In this document: positions 7,299 through 16,175 of the stretch, piece after piece
Layout: each line of letters begins with the position of its first letter
How positions within the stretch are numbered: position 1 is the stretch's first letter
Assembly: GCA_017416485.1 (NCBI GenBank)
Contig: JAFQCH010000017.1
Span: 1 to 64,000, forward strand
Direction: 5' to 3'
Source of the DNA: Clostridia bacterium
Lineage (GTDB): Bacteria; Bacillota; Clostridia; Oscillospirales; Acutalibacteraceae
Length of the DNA stretch: 64,000 bases
Notes under the pieces: generated by a model
Seen by the model: the letters and a program-made list of their open reading frames with translations, nothing else
Databases searched by the model: none
Told to the model about the DNA's origin: nothing
Position numbers and translations under genes: made by a program

Positions 7299-9715
7299 TG
7301 GTTAAGTATAAAGTACATGAAGCCGCTAAAGATTTTAATGTCAAAAGCAATGTGATTGTTGACCTTTTGGCAAAGTTTTCGGATACACCGAAAAAGTCCC
7401 AGACATCTCTTGAAGAATGGGAACTCGATATTCTGTTTGATTATTTCACACAGAAAAACAGTGTCGAAAATTTCGATGCTTACTTTGCAATGAAAAAACC
7501 GGAAGAAAAGAAACCCGAACCGGTTGAAGAAAAAGCAGCAGAACCCGCTGCACCTGCAGTGAAGGAAGAACCCAAGCAGGAAAAAACCGAACAGCCCAAA
7601 AAGGCAGAAAAACCCAAAAGCGGTGCACAGCCGCTGAACAAGCAACCTGAACGTCCTGCCGCACCTGCCAACAACCAGCCCTTCAAGAAGAAGGAAAACA
7701 AACAGCAGGATGCTCCCATACAGGCGAGAACAAAGGGCGAACGCAAAACCGTCAACACCCGTGCCAGCGAAGTTGAACTCGATAAATACAACGAGCGTTA
7801 CGAAAACATCACCCCCGGCAGTGCCGCACAGCGTGATACCGATACCCGTAAGCAGAAGATTAAGCAGAAATCCCAGCAGTACAATAAAAAACAGGGCACC
7901 CGTGCGCATCACCGCGAAACCGAGGCTGAACGTCTCAAGAGAATTGCCGACGAACGTGCAAAGCGTTCGCTGACCATCACCGTCGGTGAAGAAATCACCG
8001 TCGGCGACCTTGCCGCAAAACTCAAGATGACCGCCGCCGAAGTCATCAAAAAGCTGTTCTCTTACGGCATCATGGCAGGCATCAACGAAAATATCGACTT
8101 TGACACCGCATCCATCGTTGCAAGCGAACTGGGTGCAAAGGTCGAAAAGGAAGTCGTTGTCACCATCGAAGACCGCATTATTGACGACAGTGAAGACGTG
8201 GATGAAAATCTGGAAACCAGAAGTCCCGTTGTCTGCGTCATGGGTCACGTTGACCACGGTAAGACCAGTATTCTCGATGCCATCCGTAACACCGCTGTCA
8301 CCTCCACCGAATCCGGCGGTATCACCCAGCACATCGGTGCTTATCGTGTCAGCTGTGACGGAAACGATATCACCTTCCTTGACACCCCCGGTCACGCTGC
8401 TTTCACCGCCATGCGTGCAAGAGGCGCCATGGCTACCGATATTGCTGTTCTTGTTGTTGCTTCCGATGACGGTATCATGCCGCAGACCATCGAAGCCATC
8501 AACCATGCAAAAGCCGCTGATGTCAACATCATTGTTGCCATCAACAAGATGGATAAACCCGAAGCCAATCCCGACCGTATCAAGCAGCAACTGACCGAAT
8601 ACAACCTTGTGCCCGAAGAATGGGGCGGCGACACCATCTGTGTTCCCGTTTCCGCAAAAACAGGCATGGGTATCGACAACCTGCTTGAATCCATTCTTCT
8701 CATTGCCGAAATGCGCGAACTCAAAGCCAATCCCAACCGTGCGGCCAAGGGTGTTGTCATCGAAGCAAGACTTGACAAGGGCAAGGGCCCGATCGCAACT
8801 CTGCTTGTGCAGAACGGTACCCTCAAATCCGGCGACATCATCGTTGCAGGTACCGCTGTCGGCCGTGTCCGTGTCATGACCGACGACAAGGGCAGAAAAG
8901 TCAAGTCCGCAGGCCCGTCCGTTCCCGTTGAAGTCATGGGTCTTGCAGAAACCCCGCAGGCAGGCGACCAGTTCGACGCTGTTTCCGATGAAAGACTTGC
9001 CCGTGAACTTGTTGAAGAAAGAAAGCAGAAGCAGAAGGAAGCACAGTTCAGTGCTATTCAGCGCGTTACCCTCGATACCCTGTTTTCCACCATTGCCGAC
9101 GGCGAAAAGAAAGACCTCAACATCGTTGTCAAGGCAGACGTGCAGGGCTCTGTGGAAGCCATTACCCAGAACCTCGAAAAGCTGTCCAATGATGAAGTGC
9201 GTGTCAAGGTCATCCACGGCGGTGTCGGCGCTATTGTAGAATCCGACGTCATGCTTGCCGCCGCATCCAATGCAATCATTGTCGGTTTCCATGTCCGTCC
9301 CGATCCCACTGCCGTTGCACACGCAGAACGTGACCACGTCGAAATGCGTATGTACCGCGTCATTTATGACTGCATCGAAGATGTTGAAGCTGCTATGAAG
9401 GGTATGCTTGCTCCCAAGTACAGAGATGTCGAAATGGGAAGAATTTCCGTCAGACGTGTCTTCAAACTGTCTTCCGTCGGTACCATCGCAGGTTCCTATG
9501 TGCAGGACGGTAAGGTCACAAGAAACTGTAAGGTTCGTGTTGTGCGTGACGGTATCGTTATCGCAGAAGACGACATCGCTTCCCTCAAGCGCGAAAAGAA
9601 CGATGCCAAGGAAGTTATGGCAGGTTATGAATGCGGTATCGGTCTTACAAAGTTCAATGACATTCATGAAGGCGATATTCTCGAAGCCTATGTTGTTGAA
9701 GAATACCGCGACTGA
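7298..9715 (+). CDS. infB: Translation initiation factor IF-2
   Basis: Initiation GTPase of 805 residues that delivers fMet-tRNA to the 30S subunit. An IF2_N domain occupies about 1-50, followed by a long Lys/Glu/Pro/Ala linker (about 65-215) and a second IF2_N module (about 225-275). The G domain has GHVDHGKTS near residue 316, DTPGH near 361 and NKMD near 417, all intact. Domains II, III and the fMet-tRNA-binding C-terminal barrel complete the normal length. ATG overlaps the previous stop by one base, with GAGGAGG upstream. Confidence 0.97.
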   Translation: MVKYKVHEAAKDFNVKSNVIVDLLAKFSDTPKKSQTSLEEWELDILFDYFTQKNSVENFDAYFAMKKPEEKKPEPVEEKAAEPAAPAVKEEPKQEKTEQPKKAEKPKSGAQPLNKQPERPAAPANNQPFKKKENKQQDAPIQARTKGERKTVNTRASEVELDKYNERYENITPGSAAQRDTDTRKQKIKQKSQQYNKKQGTRAHHRETEAERLKRIADERAKRSLTITVGEEITVGDLAAKLKMTAAEVIKKLFSYGIMAGINENIDFDTASIVASELGAKVEKEVVVTIEDRIIDDSEDVDENLETRSPVVCVMGHVDHGKTSILDAIRNTAVTSTESGGITQHIGAYRVSCDGNDITFLDTPGHAAFTAMRARGAMATDIAVLVVASDDGIMPQTIEAINHAKAADVNIIVAINKMDKPEANPDRIKQQLTEYNLVPEEWGGDTICVPVSAKTGMGIDNLLESILLIAEMRELKANPNRAAKGVVIEARLDKGKGPIATLLVQNGTLKSGDIIVAGTAVGRVRVMTDDKGRKVKSAGPSVPVEVMGLAETPQAGDQFDAVSDERLARELVEERKQKQKEAQFSAIQRVTLDTLFSTIADGEKKDLNIVVKADVQGSVEAITQNLEKLSNDEVRVKVIHGGVGAIVESDVMLAAASNAIIVGFHVRPDPTAVAHAERDHVEMRMYRVIYDCIEDVEAAMKGMLAPKYRDVEMGRISVRRVFKLSSVGTIAGSYVQDGKVTRNCKVRVVRDGIVIAEDDIASLKREKNDAKEVMAGYECGIGLTKFNDIHEGDILEAYVVEEYRD

Positions 9716-9750
9716 TTCATTGCATCACCCTCTTTGAAAGGAATTAAACT

Positions 9751-10116
9751 ATGAGTTATAAAGCAGACCGTTCTGCCGAAGATATCCGCCGTGAAATCAC
9801 GGCGATCCTGCGCGAATTGAAGGATCCGCGTGTGACCGCCACCATGCTCACGGTTGTGCGTGTTGAAATCGCACATGATCTTTCCTTCGGCAAGGTCTAT
9901 ATCAGTTCTCTGGACGGCATCGAAGGTGCAAAAAATGCCGTCAAGGCACTCAACACGGGTGCAAAGGGATATATCCGCACCGAGCTTTCCGCACGCCTGC
10001 GTCTGCGCAAGGCGCCGGATCTGAAATTCATTGCGGACGATTCCGTTGAAAAGGGAATTGAAATGTTCCGCAAACTCAATCAGACCGCAAAAAAGGACGA
10101 AGAAGATGAAGATTGA
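9751..10116 (+). CDS. rbfA: 30S ribosome-binding factor RbfA
   Basis: KH-fold protein of 121 residues acting late in 30S assembly. ADRSAEDIRREITAILRELK and the DPRV segment, followed by VEIAHDLSFGKVYIS, are the family signature; the C terminus is acidic. AAAGGAATTAA precedes the ATG. The 3' end overlaps the nrnA start by 11 bases. Confidence 0.95.
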   Translation: MSYKADRSAEDIRREITAILRELKDPRVTATMLTVVRVEIAHDLSFGKVYISSLDGIEGAKNAVKALNTGAKGYIRTELSARLRLRKAPDLKFIADDSVEKGIEMFRKLNQTAKKDEEDED

Positions 10117-11068
10117 TCTGCAAACAGCCGCAGCACGGCTTCGTGAAATGGACGATATTCTTCTTCTGACCCACCGCAATCCCGACGGGGATGCCGCGGG
10201 CAGTCTGTGGGCACTCTACCGCTTGCTTACTAAACTGGGCAAACGCGTAAAGTTTCAGTTGGTCGGCAAAGTGCCCGAAAATCTTCTGTTTGCGGCTGAA
10301 TGCGAAGCAGAAGATTTTGAAGAAAAATTTATTGTTGCTGTTGACCTTGCCGAAGCAACCCTGCTCGGCGAGGCACTGCAACCCGTTTACGGCGAAAAAA
10401 TTGATCTGAACATCGACCACCACGGCTCGAACACGTTTTTTGCAAAAGAAACATTTCTCGATGCAAAAGCCGCGGCCGCTGCACAGTTGGTCTATTCGCT
10501 GTACGAAGAAATGAATGTTCCCATTGATGTTCGTTCTGCCGAACAGCTTTACATCGGTCTTTCCACCGATACAGGCTGTTTCCGCTATGGCAACACAAAC
10601 TCCGAAGCCTTGCACACCGCGGCAGAACTTGTCGGCATCGGCATCGACAATGGTGACATTAACCGCCGTATTTTTGAAACCAAAAGCAAAGCCTATATTC
10701 AGTTTGAAGCGCTTGCTATGAGCAATCTGCGCATGCACTTTGACGGCAAGTGTGCCGTGATGGCACTGACCAAGGATATGTTCACACGAACAGGCCTTGA
10801 CGAAAGCGAAACCCACATGATTGCAGGACTTCCGCGTCAGGTCGAAGGCGTTCTTGTGGGCGCTACCATCAAGGAAAAGGACAACGGTCTGTGCCGTGTT
10901 TCGCTTCGTTCCAATGAGCCCGTCGATGTTTCCGCGATTGCGAAGACTTTCGGCGGCGGCGGCCACAAACTTGCCGCAGGTTGCGATTTGTACGGCACCG
11001 TCAGCAAGGCAACAGCCGACCTGCTCAAAGAAATCGAAGCGGCTTTGCACAGTTATAATCTTTTATAA
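10106..11068 (+). CDS. nrnA: DHH/DHHA1 bifunctional oligoribonuclease / pAp phosphatase NrnA
   Basis: Manganese-dependent phosphoesterase of 320 residues that degrades nano-RNAs and pAp. The N-terminal HRNPDGDAAGSLWAL motif, the DHHGSN motif near residue 104, an STDTGCFRYGNT segment and the C-terminal DHHA1 loop GGGGHKLAAGC (about 282) are intact. ATG at 10106 inside the end of rbfA gives the normal N terminus; the open frame further upstream lies in rbfA sequence. NrnA is a common neighbour of rbfA and truB in Firmicutes. Confidence 0.93.
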   Translation: MKIDLQTAAARLREMDDILLLTHRNPDGDAAGSLWALYRLLTKLGKRVKFQLVGKVPENLLFAAECEAEDFEEKFIVAVDLAEATLLGEALQPVYGEKIDLNIDHHGSNTFFAKETFLDAKAAAAAQLVYSLYEEMNVPIDVRSAEQLYIGLSTDTGCFRYGNTNSEALHTAAELVGIGIDNGDINRRIFETKSKAYIQFEALAMSNLRMHFDGKCAVMALTKDMFTRTGLDESETHMIAGLPRQVEGVLVGATIKEKDNGLCRVSLRSNEPVDVSAIAKTFGGGGHKLAAGCDLYGTVSKATADLLKEIEAALHSYNLL

Positions 11069-11082
11069 AAGGACAAATACCC

Positions 11083-11958
11083 ATGAACGGTTTTGTTGTT
11101 CTCAATAAGGAAGAAGGCATGTCTTCTTCTTTTGCCGCAGGTCGTCTGCGCAAAATTTACAATGAAAAAAAGACCGGACACACAGGCACGCTCGACCCTT
11201 TGGCGGTGGGCGTGCTGCCTGTCGCTTTGGGTAAAGCCACCCGTTTTATTGACTTCCTGCCCGATTCCACTAAAGCGTATGTTGCACGATTTCGCTTCGG
11301 TGAAACCACCGATACACTTGATGTAACGGGCACACTTTTAAGCAAAACCGAAGTGACGGTCACCAAAGAAGAAGTCTTGCAGATTCTGCCGTCCTTTTTC
11401 GGTGTGCAACAGCAGATGCCGCCGATGTATTCAGCACTGTCGCAAAACGGTGTCAGGCTTTATGAACTGGCACGCAAAGGCATTGAAGTGGAACGCAAGA
11501 CCCGCGAAATTGAAATTTCTTCCATTGAACTGACCGATGTGTACGGTGATGAATTTGAAATTGCCGTCACTTGTTCAAAAGGTACATACATCCGTTCTCT
11601 GATTGCCGATATCGGAAGTAAGCAGGGGAGCGGTGCCGTCATGACCGCCCTGCAACGCACCTTGTCCAACGGGTTCACCATTGCACAAGCACGCACCCTC
11701 AATGAACTGCGCGAAGACCCGCAAGCGGGACTGATTGCAGTGGATGCCGCACTTTCGGTTTATCCTGAAGTCCATGTGACCGAAGCACAGGCAAGCCGTT
11801 TCTCTAACGGCGGCGAGCTGTTCGCCCTTCGTGTTCGCGGCATTGAAACAGACGGCTTGTACCGTGTTTATAACCACCAAAACGCATTCATCGGACTCGG
11901 TGAATTGTCTGAAGACAAAGAATTATTACTTGTAAAAAGGGTTTATCTGCATGACTGA
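11083..11958 (+). CDS. truB: tRNA pseudouridine(55) synthase TruB
   Basis: Enzyme of 291 residues forming pseudouridine-55 in the T loop of tRNAs. The motif KKTGHTGTLDPLAVGVLPVA carries the catalytic Asp near residue 38; KAYVARFRFGETTDTLD and the RKTREIEI strand are typical, and a PUA-like C terminus is present. AAAAGGAC precedes ATG. The end overlaps ribF by 8 bases. Confidence 0.95.
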   Translation: MNGFVVLNKEEGMSSSFAAGRLRKIYNEKKTGHTGTLDPLAVGVLPVALGKATRFIDFLPDSTKAYVARFRFGETTDTLDVTGTLLSKTEVTVTKEEVLQILPSFFGVQQQMPPMYSALSQNGVRLYELARKGIEVERKTREIEISSIELTDVYGDEFEIAVTCSKGTYIRSLIADIGSKQGSGAVMTALQRTLSNGFTIAQARTLNELREDPQAGLIAVDAALSVYPEVHVTEAQASRFSNGGELFALRVRGIETDGLYRVYNHQNAFIGLGELSEDKELLLVKRVYLHD

Positions 11959-12868
11959 TTTTTGTTGCAAAAACAGAACAGCCCTCGCACTGGGGAATTT
12001 TGACGGCCTGCACAAAGGACATCTGCAGGTCTTGTCTGCTGTTTGTTCGCAAAAAGAAAACGGCTTGCAGCCCGTGCTCGTGCGGTTTGAGCCGCACCCC
12101 GTTGCAGTTCTGCAAGGCATTTCACCCGACCGCATTCTGACCGACCGCGAACGCAATGCGGTGCTCAAAACATATAAGACACAGGAGGTCGTGCTCGATT
12201 TTCTGTCAGTCTGCAATTTTTCTCCCGAAGAATTTGTGAAAGATGTGCTCATTGACTGTCTGCATGCAGGCTTTGTTGCTTGCGGCTTTAATTTCCGATT
12301 CGGCAAAAACGGAATCGGCACAGCGCAAACTTTGCAAGAACTTGCAAGTAAATATAATCTCGGCTGTTTTGTGGCTGACGAAGTGGATTTTGAAAATGCT
12401 CCTGTCAGTGCCACCCGTATTCGCGAATGTATCCGAAACGGACAAATCGAACAGGCAAATGCCATGCTCGGCAGACCTTTTGCCTACGATTTTGAAGTTG
12501 TTGGCGGCGACAGAAGGGGAAGGCTCATGGGCACTCCCACCATCAACCAATATTTCCCGCAGGGCTTTGTCATTCCCAAAAGCGGTGTCTATGCTTCGTT
12601 TGCGGCGGTGGACGGTGTTTGTTATCCTGCCGTGACCAACATCGGAATCCGTCCCACGTTCAACGGCACAAGCGAGCGCAGTGAAACATGGATCATGAAC
12701 TTTTCAGGCGATCTTTACGGAAATCATATTCCCGTATATCTGCTTTCCTATCTGCGCGGGGAAGTGAAATTTGAAGACATGGAAGCACTTCGCAATCAGA
12801 TTTTGTCGGATGCGGTGCAAAGTCAGGCGGCATTCCAAAATTATTCGGCAAAAAATGAAAAATTTTGA
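11951..12868 (+). CDS. ribF: Bifunctional riboflavin kinase / FAD synthetase RibF
   Basis: Protein of 305 residues converting riboflavin to FMN and FAD. The N-terminal adenylyltransferase domain has LGNFDGLHKGHLQVL and VSATRIRECIRNG; the C-terminal kinase domain has GDRRGRLMGTPTINQYFP and the segment TNIGIRPTF. The ATG overlaps truB by 8 bases. It is the last gene of the operon; the tRNA promoter begins 10 bases after its stop and no clear terminator is seen between them, so read-through into the tRNAs is possible. Confidence 0.94.
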   Translation: MTDFCCKNRTALALGNFDGLHKGHLQVLSAVCSQKENGLQPVLVRFEPHPVAVLQGISPDRILTDRERNAVLKTYKTQEVVLDFLSVCNFSPEEFVKDVLIDCLHAGFVACGFNFRFGKNGIGTAQTLQELASKYNLGCFVADEVDFENAPVSATRIRECIRNGQIEQANAMLGRPFAYDFEVVGGDRRGRLMGTPTINQYFPQGFVIPKSGVYASFAAVDGVCYPAVTNIGIRPTFNGTSERSETWIMNFSGDLYGNHIPVYLLSYLRGEVKFEDMEALRNQILSDAVQSQAAFQNYSAKNEKF

Positions 12869-12877
12869 AAAAAACAC

Positions 12878-12906
12878 TTGACAAGCGCGGTGTAGTTGTG
12901 TATAAT
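12878..12906 (+). promoter_or_regulatory. Promoter of first tRNA-Met/Glu cassette
   Basis: Perfect TTGACA (12878-12883), 17-base spacer, perfect TATAAT (12901-12906), about 31 bases before the tRNA-Met. Confidence 0.85.
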
Positions 12907-12937
12907 CATCACCGTTGCGTGTGAGCAATATACAAAT

Positions 12938-13014
12938 GGCGGCATAGCTCAGTTGGCTAGAGCACACGGTTCATACCCGTGGTGTCGTAGGTTCAAGTCC
13001 CACTGCCGCTACCA
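12938..13014 (+). tRNA. tRNA-Met (CAT), copy 1
   Basis: Cloverleaf of 77 bases with encoded CCA. Acceptor GGCGGCA pairs with TGCCGCT (one G-U). The anticodon stem CACGG/CCGTG encloses TTCATAC with anticodon CAT. The stem lacks the three G-C pairs of initiator tRNA, so this is probably elongator Met; an Ile tRNA with lysidine-modified CAT cannot be excluded. Identical to the copy at 13258-13334. Confidence 0.95.
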
Positions 13015-13053
13015 AATAAGGCAGCAGCAAGTAGCGACGCTGCCTTCATAAAC

Positions 13054-13128
13054 GGCCCGGTGGTCAAGCGGTTAAGACACCGCCCTTTCACGGCGGTAAC
13101 ACGAGTTCGATTCTCGTCCGGGTCACCA
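13054..13128 (+). tRNA. tRNA-Glu (TTC), copy 1
   Basis: 75-base tRNA with encoded CCA. Acceptor GGCCCGG/CCGGGTC; anticodon stem CCGCC/GGCGG encloses CTTTCAC with anticodon TTC. A hairpin AAGGCAGC/GCTGCCTT lies in the 39-base spacer after tRNA-Met. The second copy (13374-13448) is identical. Confidence 0.96.
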
Positions 13129-13132
13129 AGAG

Positions 13133-13163
13133 GACATCTGCAATAGCGGATGTCTTTTTTTGT
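13133..13163 (+). terminator. Terminator of first tRNA cassette
   Basis: GACATC ... GATGTC hairpin (with extra GC pairs near the loop) followed by TTTTTTT, 4 bases after tRNA-Glu copy 1. Confidence 0.85.
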
Positions 13164-13196
13164 TTAAATTATTTTAAAAATAATCAAAATGGGGGC

Positions 13197-13225
13197 TTGA
13201 CAAATGCACATAATTCGTGTATAAT
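13197..13225 (+). promoter_or_regulatory. Promoter of second tRNA-Met/Glu cassette
   Basis: TTGACA (13197-13202), 17-base spacer, TATAAT (13220-13225). Same geometry as the first cassette but different spacer and leader sequence. Confidence 0.85.
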
Positions 13226-13257
13226 AACCCCTGTTGCGAAAAGTGCAACGCACAAAT

Positions 13258-13334
13258 GGCGGCATAGCTCAGTTGGCTAGAGCACACGGTTCATACCCGT
13301 GGTGTCGTAGGTTCAAGTCCCACTGCCGCTACCA
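13258..13334 (+). tRNA. tRNA-Met (CAT), copy 2
   Basis: Identical in sequence to tRNA 12938-13014, exactly 320 bases downstream, with encoded CCA and anticodon CAT. Confidence 0.95.
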
Positions 13335-13373
13335 AATAAGGCAGCAGCAAGACAGCGAGCTGCCTTCATAAAC

Positions 13374-13448
13374 GGCCCGGTGGTCAAGCGGTTAAGACAC
13401 CGCCCTTTCACGGCGGTAACACGAGTTCGATTCTCGTCCGGGTCACCA
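13374..13448 (+). tRNA. tRNA-Glu (TTC), copy 2
   Basis: Identical to tRNA 13054-13128, again 320 bases downstream. The Met-Glu spacer keeps the AAGGCAGC/GCTGCCTT stem while the loop has changed. Confidence 0.96.
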
Positions 13449-13451
13449 CAT

Positions 13452-13483
13452 ACAGCATCCCAAAAAGGGTGCTGTTTTTTTTT
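13452..13483 (+). terminator. Terminator of second tRNA cassette
   Basis: ACAGCATCC / GGGTGCTGT hairpin followed by a run of nine T, just after tRNA-Glu copy 2. Confidence 0.85.
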
Positions 13484-13485
13484 GT

Positions 13486-13514
13486 TTGAAATGCCGCTCA
13501 GAGTGTGCTATACT
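13486..13514 (+). promoter_or_regulatory. Promoter of the helicase gene
   Basis: TTGAAA (13486-13491), 17-base spacer, TATACT (13509-13514), about 30 bases before the helicase ATG. Confidence 0.65.
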
Positions 13515-13545
13515 GAAAACGGAACAGTCCGAAGGAGAGATGGAT

Positions 13546-16149
13546 ATGAATAATTTCAGCAAGGTCCGCTTCAAGTGGACCTTCCGCGATTATCAGCAGA
13601 AGGTGCTTGACAATGCGGATAAACACTTAAAAGACCGCAAAATCCACATCGTGGCCGCACCCGGCAGCGGAAAAACAGTGCTTGGGTTGGAGTTGATCCG
13701 TCGGTTGAATGCACCTGCGCTGGTGCTTTCCCCGTCGGTTTCTATCAAGCAGCAATGGGGCGAGCGTTTTGAAGAATGCTATCTGCCTGAATCTGAAAAG
13801 ATCTACGATTATGTTTCATACGATCTCACAAAACCGAAACTCCTTACAAGCATTACTTATCAGGCATTGCATGCTGCCGTCAACAGACTGCAGACAGAGG
13901 CAGAAGCAGGGGAGGATACCCTTGAATCCGAATCGGCTTACGATTTCACCTCCTTTGATCTGATTGAAACCGTAAAAATGGCAGGCATCCGCACATTGTG
14001 TCTGGATGAGGCGCATCACTTGAAAAGCGAATGGCAGCGTGCGCTTGAAAAATTCATCACCCTCATCGGTAAGGATGTAACCGTTATTTCCCTGACTGCA
14101 ACACCGCCTTATGATTCCGAAAGCGGTGAATGGAACCGCTATGTGAAGCTTTGCGGTGAGATTGATGAGGAGATTTTTGTACCGCAGCTTGTCAAACAAA
14201 AGACGCTATGTCCGCACCAGGACTATATTTATTTCAGCTATCCCACTGAAGCCGAAGCGGAAATGATCAGAAACTACAAGCAGAAGGCAAAGGAATGTAC
14301 GCAGTATATTCTCAGCAACGGCTATATGACGGCGGCTTTGCGCAACGCAGGCATTCTCGGTGATAAAGGGATTGCCGATGAAGTGCTGTATGATCACGTC
14401 AACGGCTTTTGTGCACTGATTACGGTGGCTGTTGCCCAAGGGGCAAAAATACCGCAGGCAGTCATTACGAAGCTGTTCGGCAAAAAGCCGATTCCTGCAA
14501 ATACCCCGGCGACCACACAGTCGGCTTTTCAGTTTGTTATTGATACGCCCGAAGTTTTTTCTGAAGCGCTTTCGCAGGAAGTGCAAGGTATTCTTGCTGA
14601 AAATGCACTCATCGAAAAGCGCAGGGTGCAGCTCATTTCTAACGATAAGCTCGACAGAATGCTCGCATCCTCCATGGGAAAGCTGAAATCCATGGAAATC
14701 ATCGCATTGCACGAGGTAAAAAATCTCGGCGATTCGCTGCGTATGCTGGTTCTGACCGATTTTATCAAAAAGGAAGTCAGAAAAAGCATCGGAACAAGCG
14801 AAGAGCTTCACACCATGGGTGCAGTGCCCGTGTTTGAGGCGATCCGACGCGCTGTCGGAGCAAAAGCAAAGGTAGCTATGCTGACAGGGTCGCTGGTCAT
14901 TCTGCCGGACAGTGCCGTGAAACTTGCACAAACGGAAGCCGAAAAATCGGGTGCAACCTGCAGTGTAAAGTCCATTGACGGCACCGCCCACAGCGAAGTC
15001 GTTTTCAGCGGTTCGAACAAGCATAAAGTGGGCATCATAACACGTATATTTGCCGCAGGGGAGATCAACATTCTGGTCGGCACAAAGTCCTTGCTCGGGG
15101 AAGGATGGGATTCCCCGAACATCAATTCTCTGATTCTTGCAAGCTTTGTCGGCAGCTTCATGCTGTCCAATCAGATGCGTGGCAGAGCCATCCGTATTGA
15201 TAAAAACAATCCCGATAAGGTGTCGAACATCTGGCATCTTGTAACAGTGCTGCCCGAAGATGAGTCGAAAAATGAAAATGAAATAGAAGGCAGCGATTTT
15301 GACACCGTAAAGCGCCGTTTTTCCTGTTTTCAGGCACCTGCCTATAACAAGGATATCATTGAAAGCGGCATCGGCAGAATCGATATTTTAAAGCCGCCTT
15401 ACAATGCGCAGGGAATAGACCGCATCAACCGTGAAATGCTGCGTCTTGCGGCAGACAGAAGCACCGCCGCATCCCGCTGGAGCGCATCCGTAAACGAAAA
15501 CAGCCATTATTCGGTAATCGAATCCGATGAAGTGCCGCTGTCGGTTTATCCCAAGGATACGGTCAAAAAGAGTAAAATCCTCGCCATTGTATTTGCCGTG
15601 CTTGCACTCATCGGCATTGTGCTGTGCATCAGCCTGACCGGCTTTGCAGCCGTGACCGGCATTGTCATCGCTTTGCCGTCACTGTATTTGTGTTTCAAAA
15701 AGGCAAGCTATGTCAGTAAGAATGCTTCTCCCGAAAAAACGGTCAGCGGCTTTGCGAATGCAGTTCTGAAAGCCCTGCAGGAGGCAAAGGAAATTGAGTC
15801 CTCATCAAAAATAAAAGTGCAGGTGCAAAGAAATACAAACGGCAATGCGGTTGCCGTCAGCCTGAACGGTGCTGCCGAGCGTGAGAAAAAAGTATTTCTT
15901 AGGGCGGTGCGTGAATTGTTTGCACCCATTGATGATCCGCGTTATGTCATCATCGGCACAAGCAGGATGTTCGGTGCTGTCAGGCGCGAATATGATAACA
16001 GCTTTGCCTGCCCGACTGTGTTCGGCGTGAATAAGGAAACGGCGGAAATCCTGCAAAAGAACCTCAAAGGCCCTGTCGGTAACTTTGAACTTGTGTTCAC
16101 CCGCAGTGACAACGGCAGTAAAATACTCAATGAGTGTAAAAAGAAATAA
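13546..16149 (+). CDS. DEAD/DEAH-box superfamily 2 helicase with C-terminal membrane segment
   Basis: Protein of 867 residues. RecA-like domain 1 has a Q-like DYQQKVL, Walker A APGSGKT (about 39-45), DEAHH (about 153) and SLTATPP (about 182). Domain 2 carries the arginine-finger motif QMRGRAIR (about 542). Unusually, a strongly hydrophobic stretch (about 678-715) follows, then a soluble C-terminal domain. It may remodel DNA or RNA at the membrane; no nuclease or methyltransferase partner is adjacent, so a defence role is unproven. ATG 13546 is spaced 8 bases from AGGAG; ATG 13540 is too close. Confidence 0.8.
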   Translation: MNNFSKVRFKWTFRDYQQKVLDNADKHLKDRKIHIVAAPGSGKTVLGLELIRRLNAPALVLSPSVSIKQQWGERFEECYLPESEKIYDYVSYDLTKPKLLTSITYQALHAAVNRLQTEAEAGEDTLESESAYDFTSFDLIETVKMAGIRTLCLDEAHHLKSEWQRALEKFITLIGKDVTVISLTATPPYDSESGEWNRYVKLCGEIDEEIFVPQLVKQKTLCPHQDYIYFSYPTEAEAEMIRNYKQKAKECTQYILSNGYMTAALRNAGILGDKGIADEVLYDHVNGFCALITVAVAQGAKIPQAVITKLFGKKPIPANTPATTQSAFQFVIDTPEVFSEALSQEVQGILAENALIEKRRVQLISNDKLDRMLASSMGKLKSMEIIALHEVKNLGDSLRMLVLTDFIKKEVRKSIGTSEELHTMGAVPVFEAIRRAVGAKAKVAMLTGSLVILPDSAVKLAQTEAEKSGATCSVKSIDGTAHSEVVFSGSNKHKVGIITRIFAAGEINILVGTKSLLGEGWDSPNINSLILASFVGSFMLSNQMRGRAIRIDKNNPDKVSNIWHLVTVLPEDESKNENEIEGSDFDTVKRRFSCFQAPAYNKDIIESGIGRIDILKPPYNAQGIDRINREMLRLAADRSTAASRWSASVNENSHYSVIESDEVPLSVYPKDTVKKSKILAIVFAVLALIGIVLCISLTGFAAVTGIVIALPSLYLCFKKASYVSKNASPEKTVSGFANAVLKALQEAKEIESSSKIKVQVQRNTNGNAVAVSLNGAAEREKKVFLRAVRELFAPIDDPRYVIIGTSRMFGAVRREYDNSFACPTVFGVNKETAEILQKNLKGPVGNFELVFTRSDNGSKILNECKKK

Positions 16150-16175
16150 TTAAGAAAAATGAAAGGATATTGTTT

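Noticed and set aside
7295..9667. 790-codon minus-strand open frame opposite infB
   Set aside because: It is the antisense shadow of a conserved gene with biased codon use; the translation is Cys/His/Phe-rich and has no domain or RBS.
10076..11050. 324-codon minus-strand frame opposite nrnA
   Set aside because: Shadow of a conserved gene with DHH and DHHA1 motifs.
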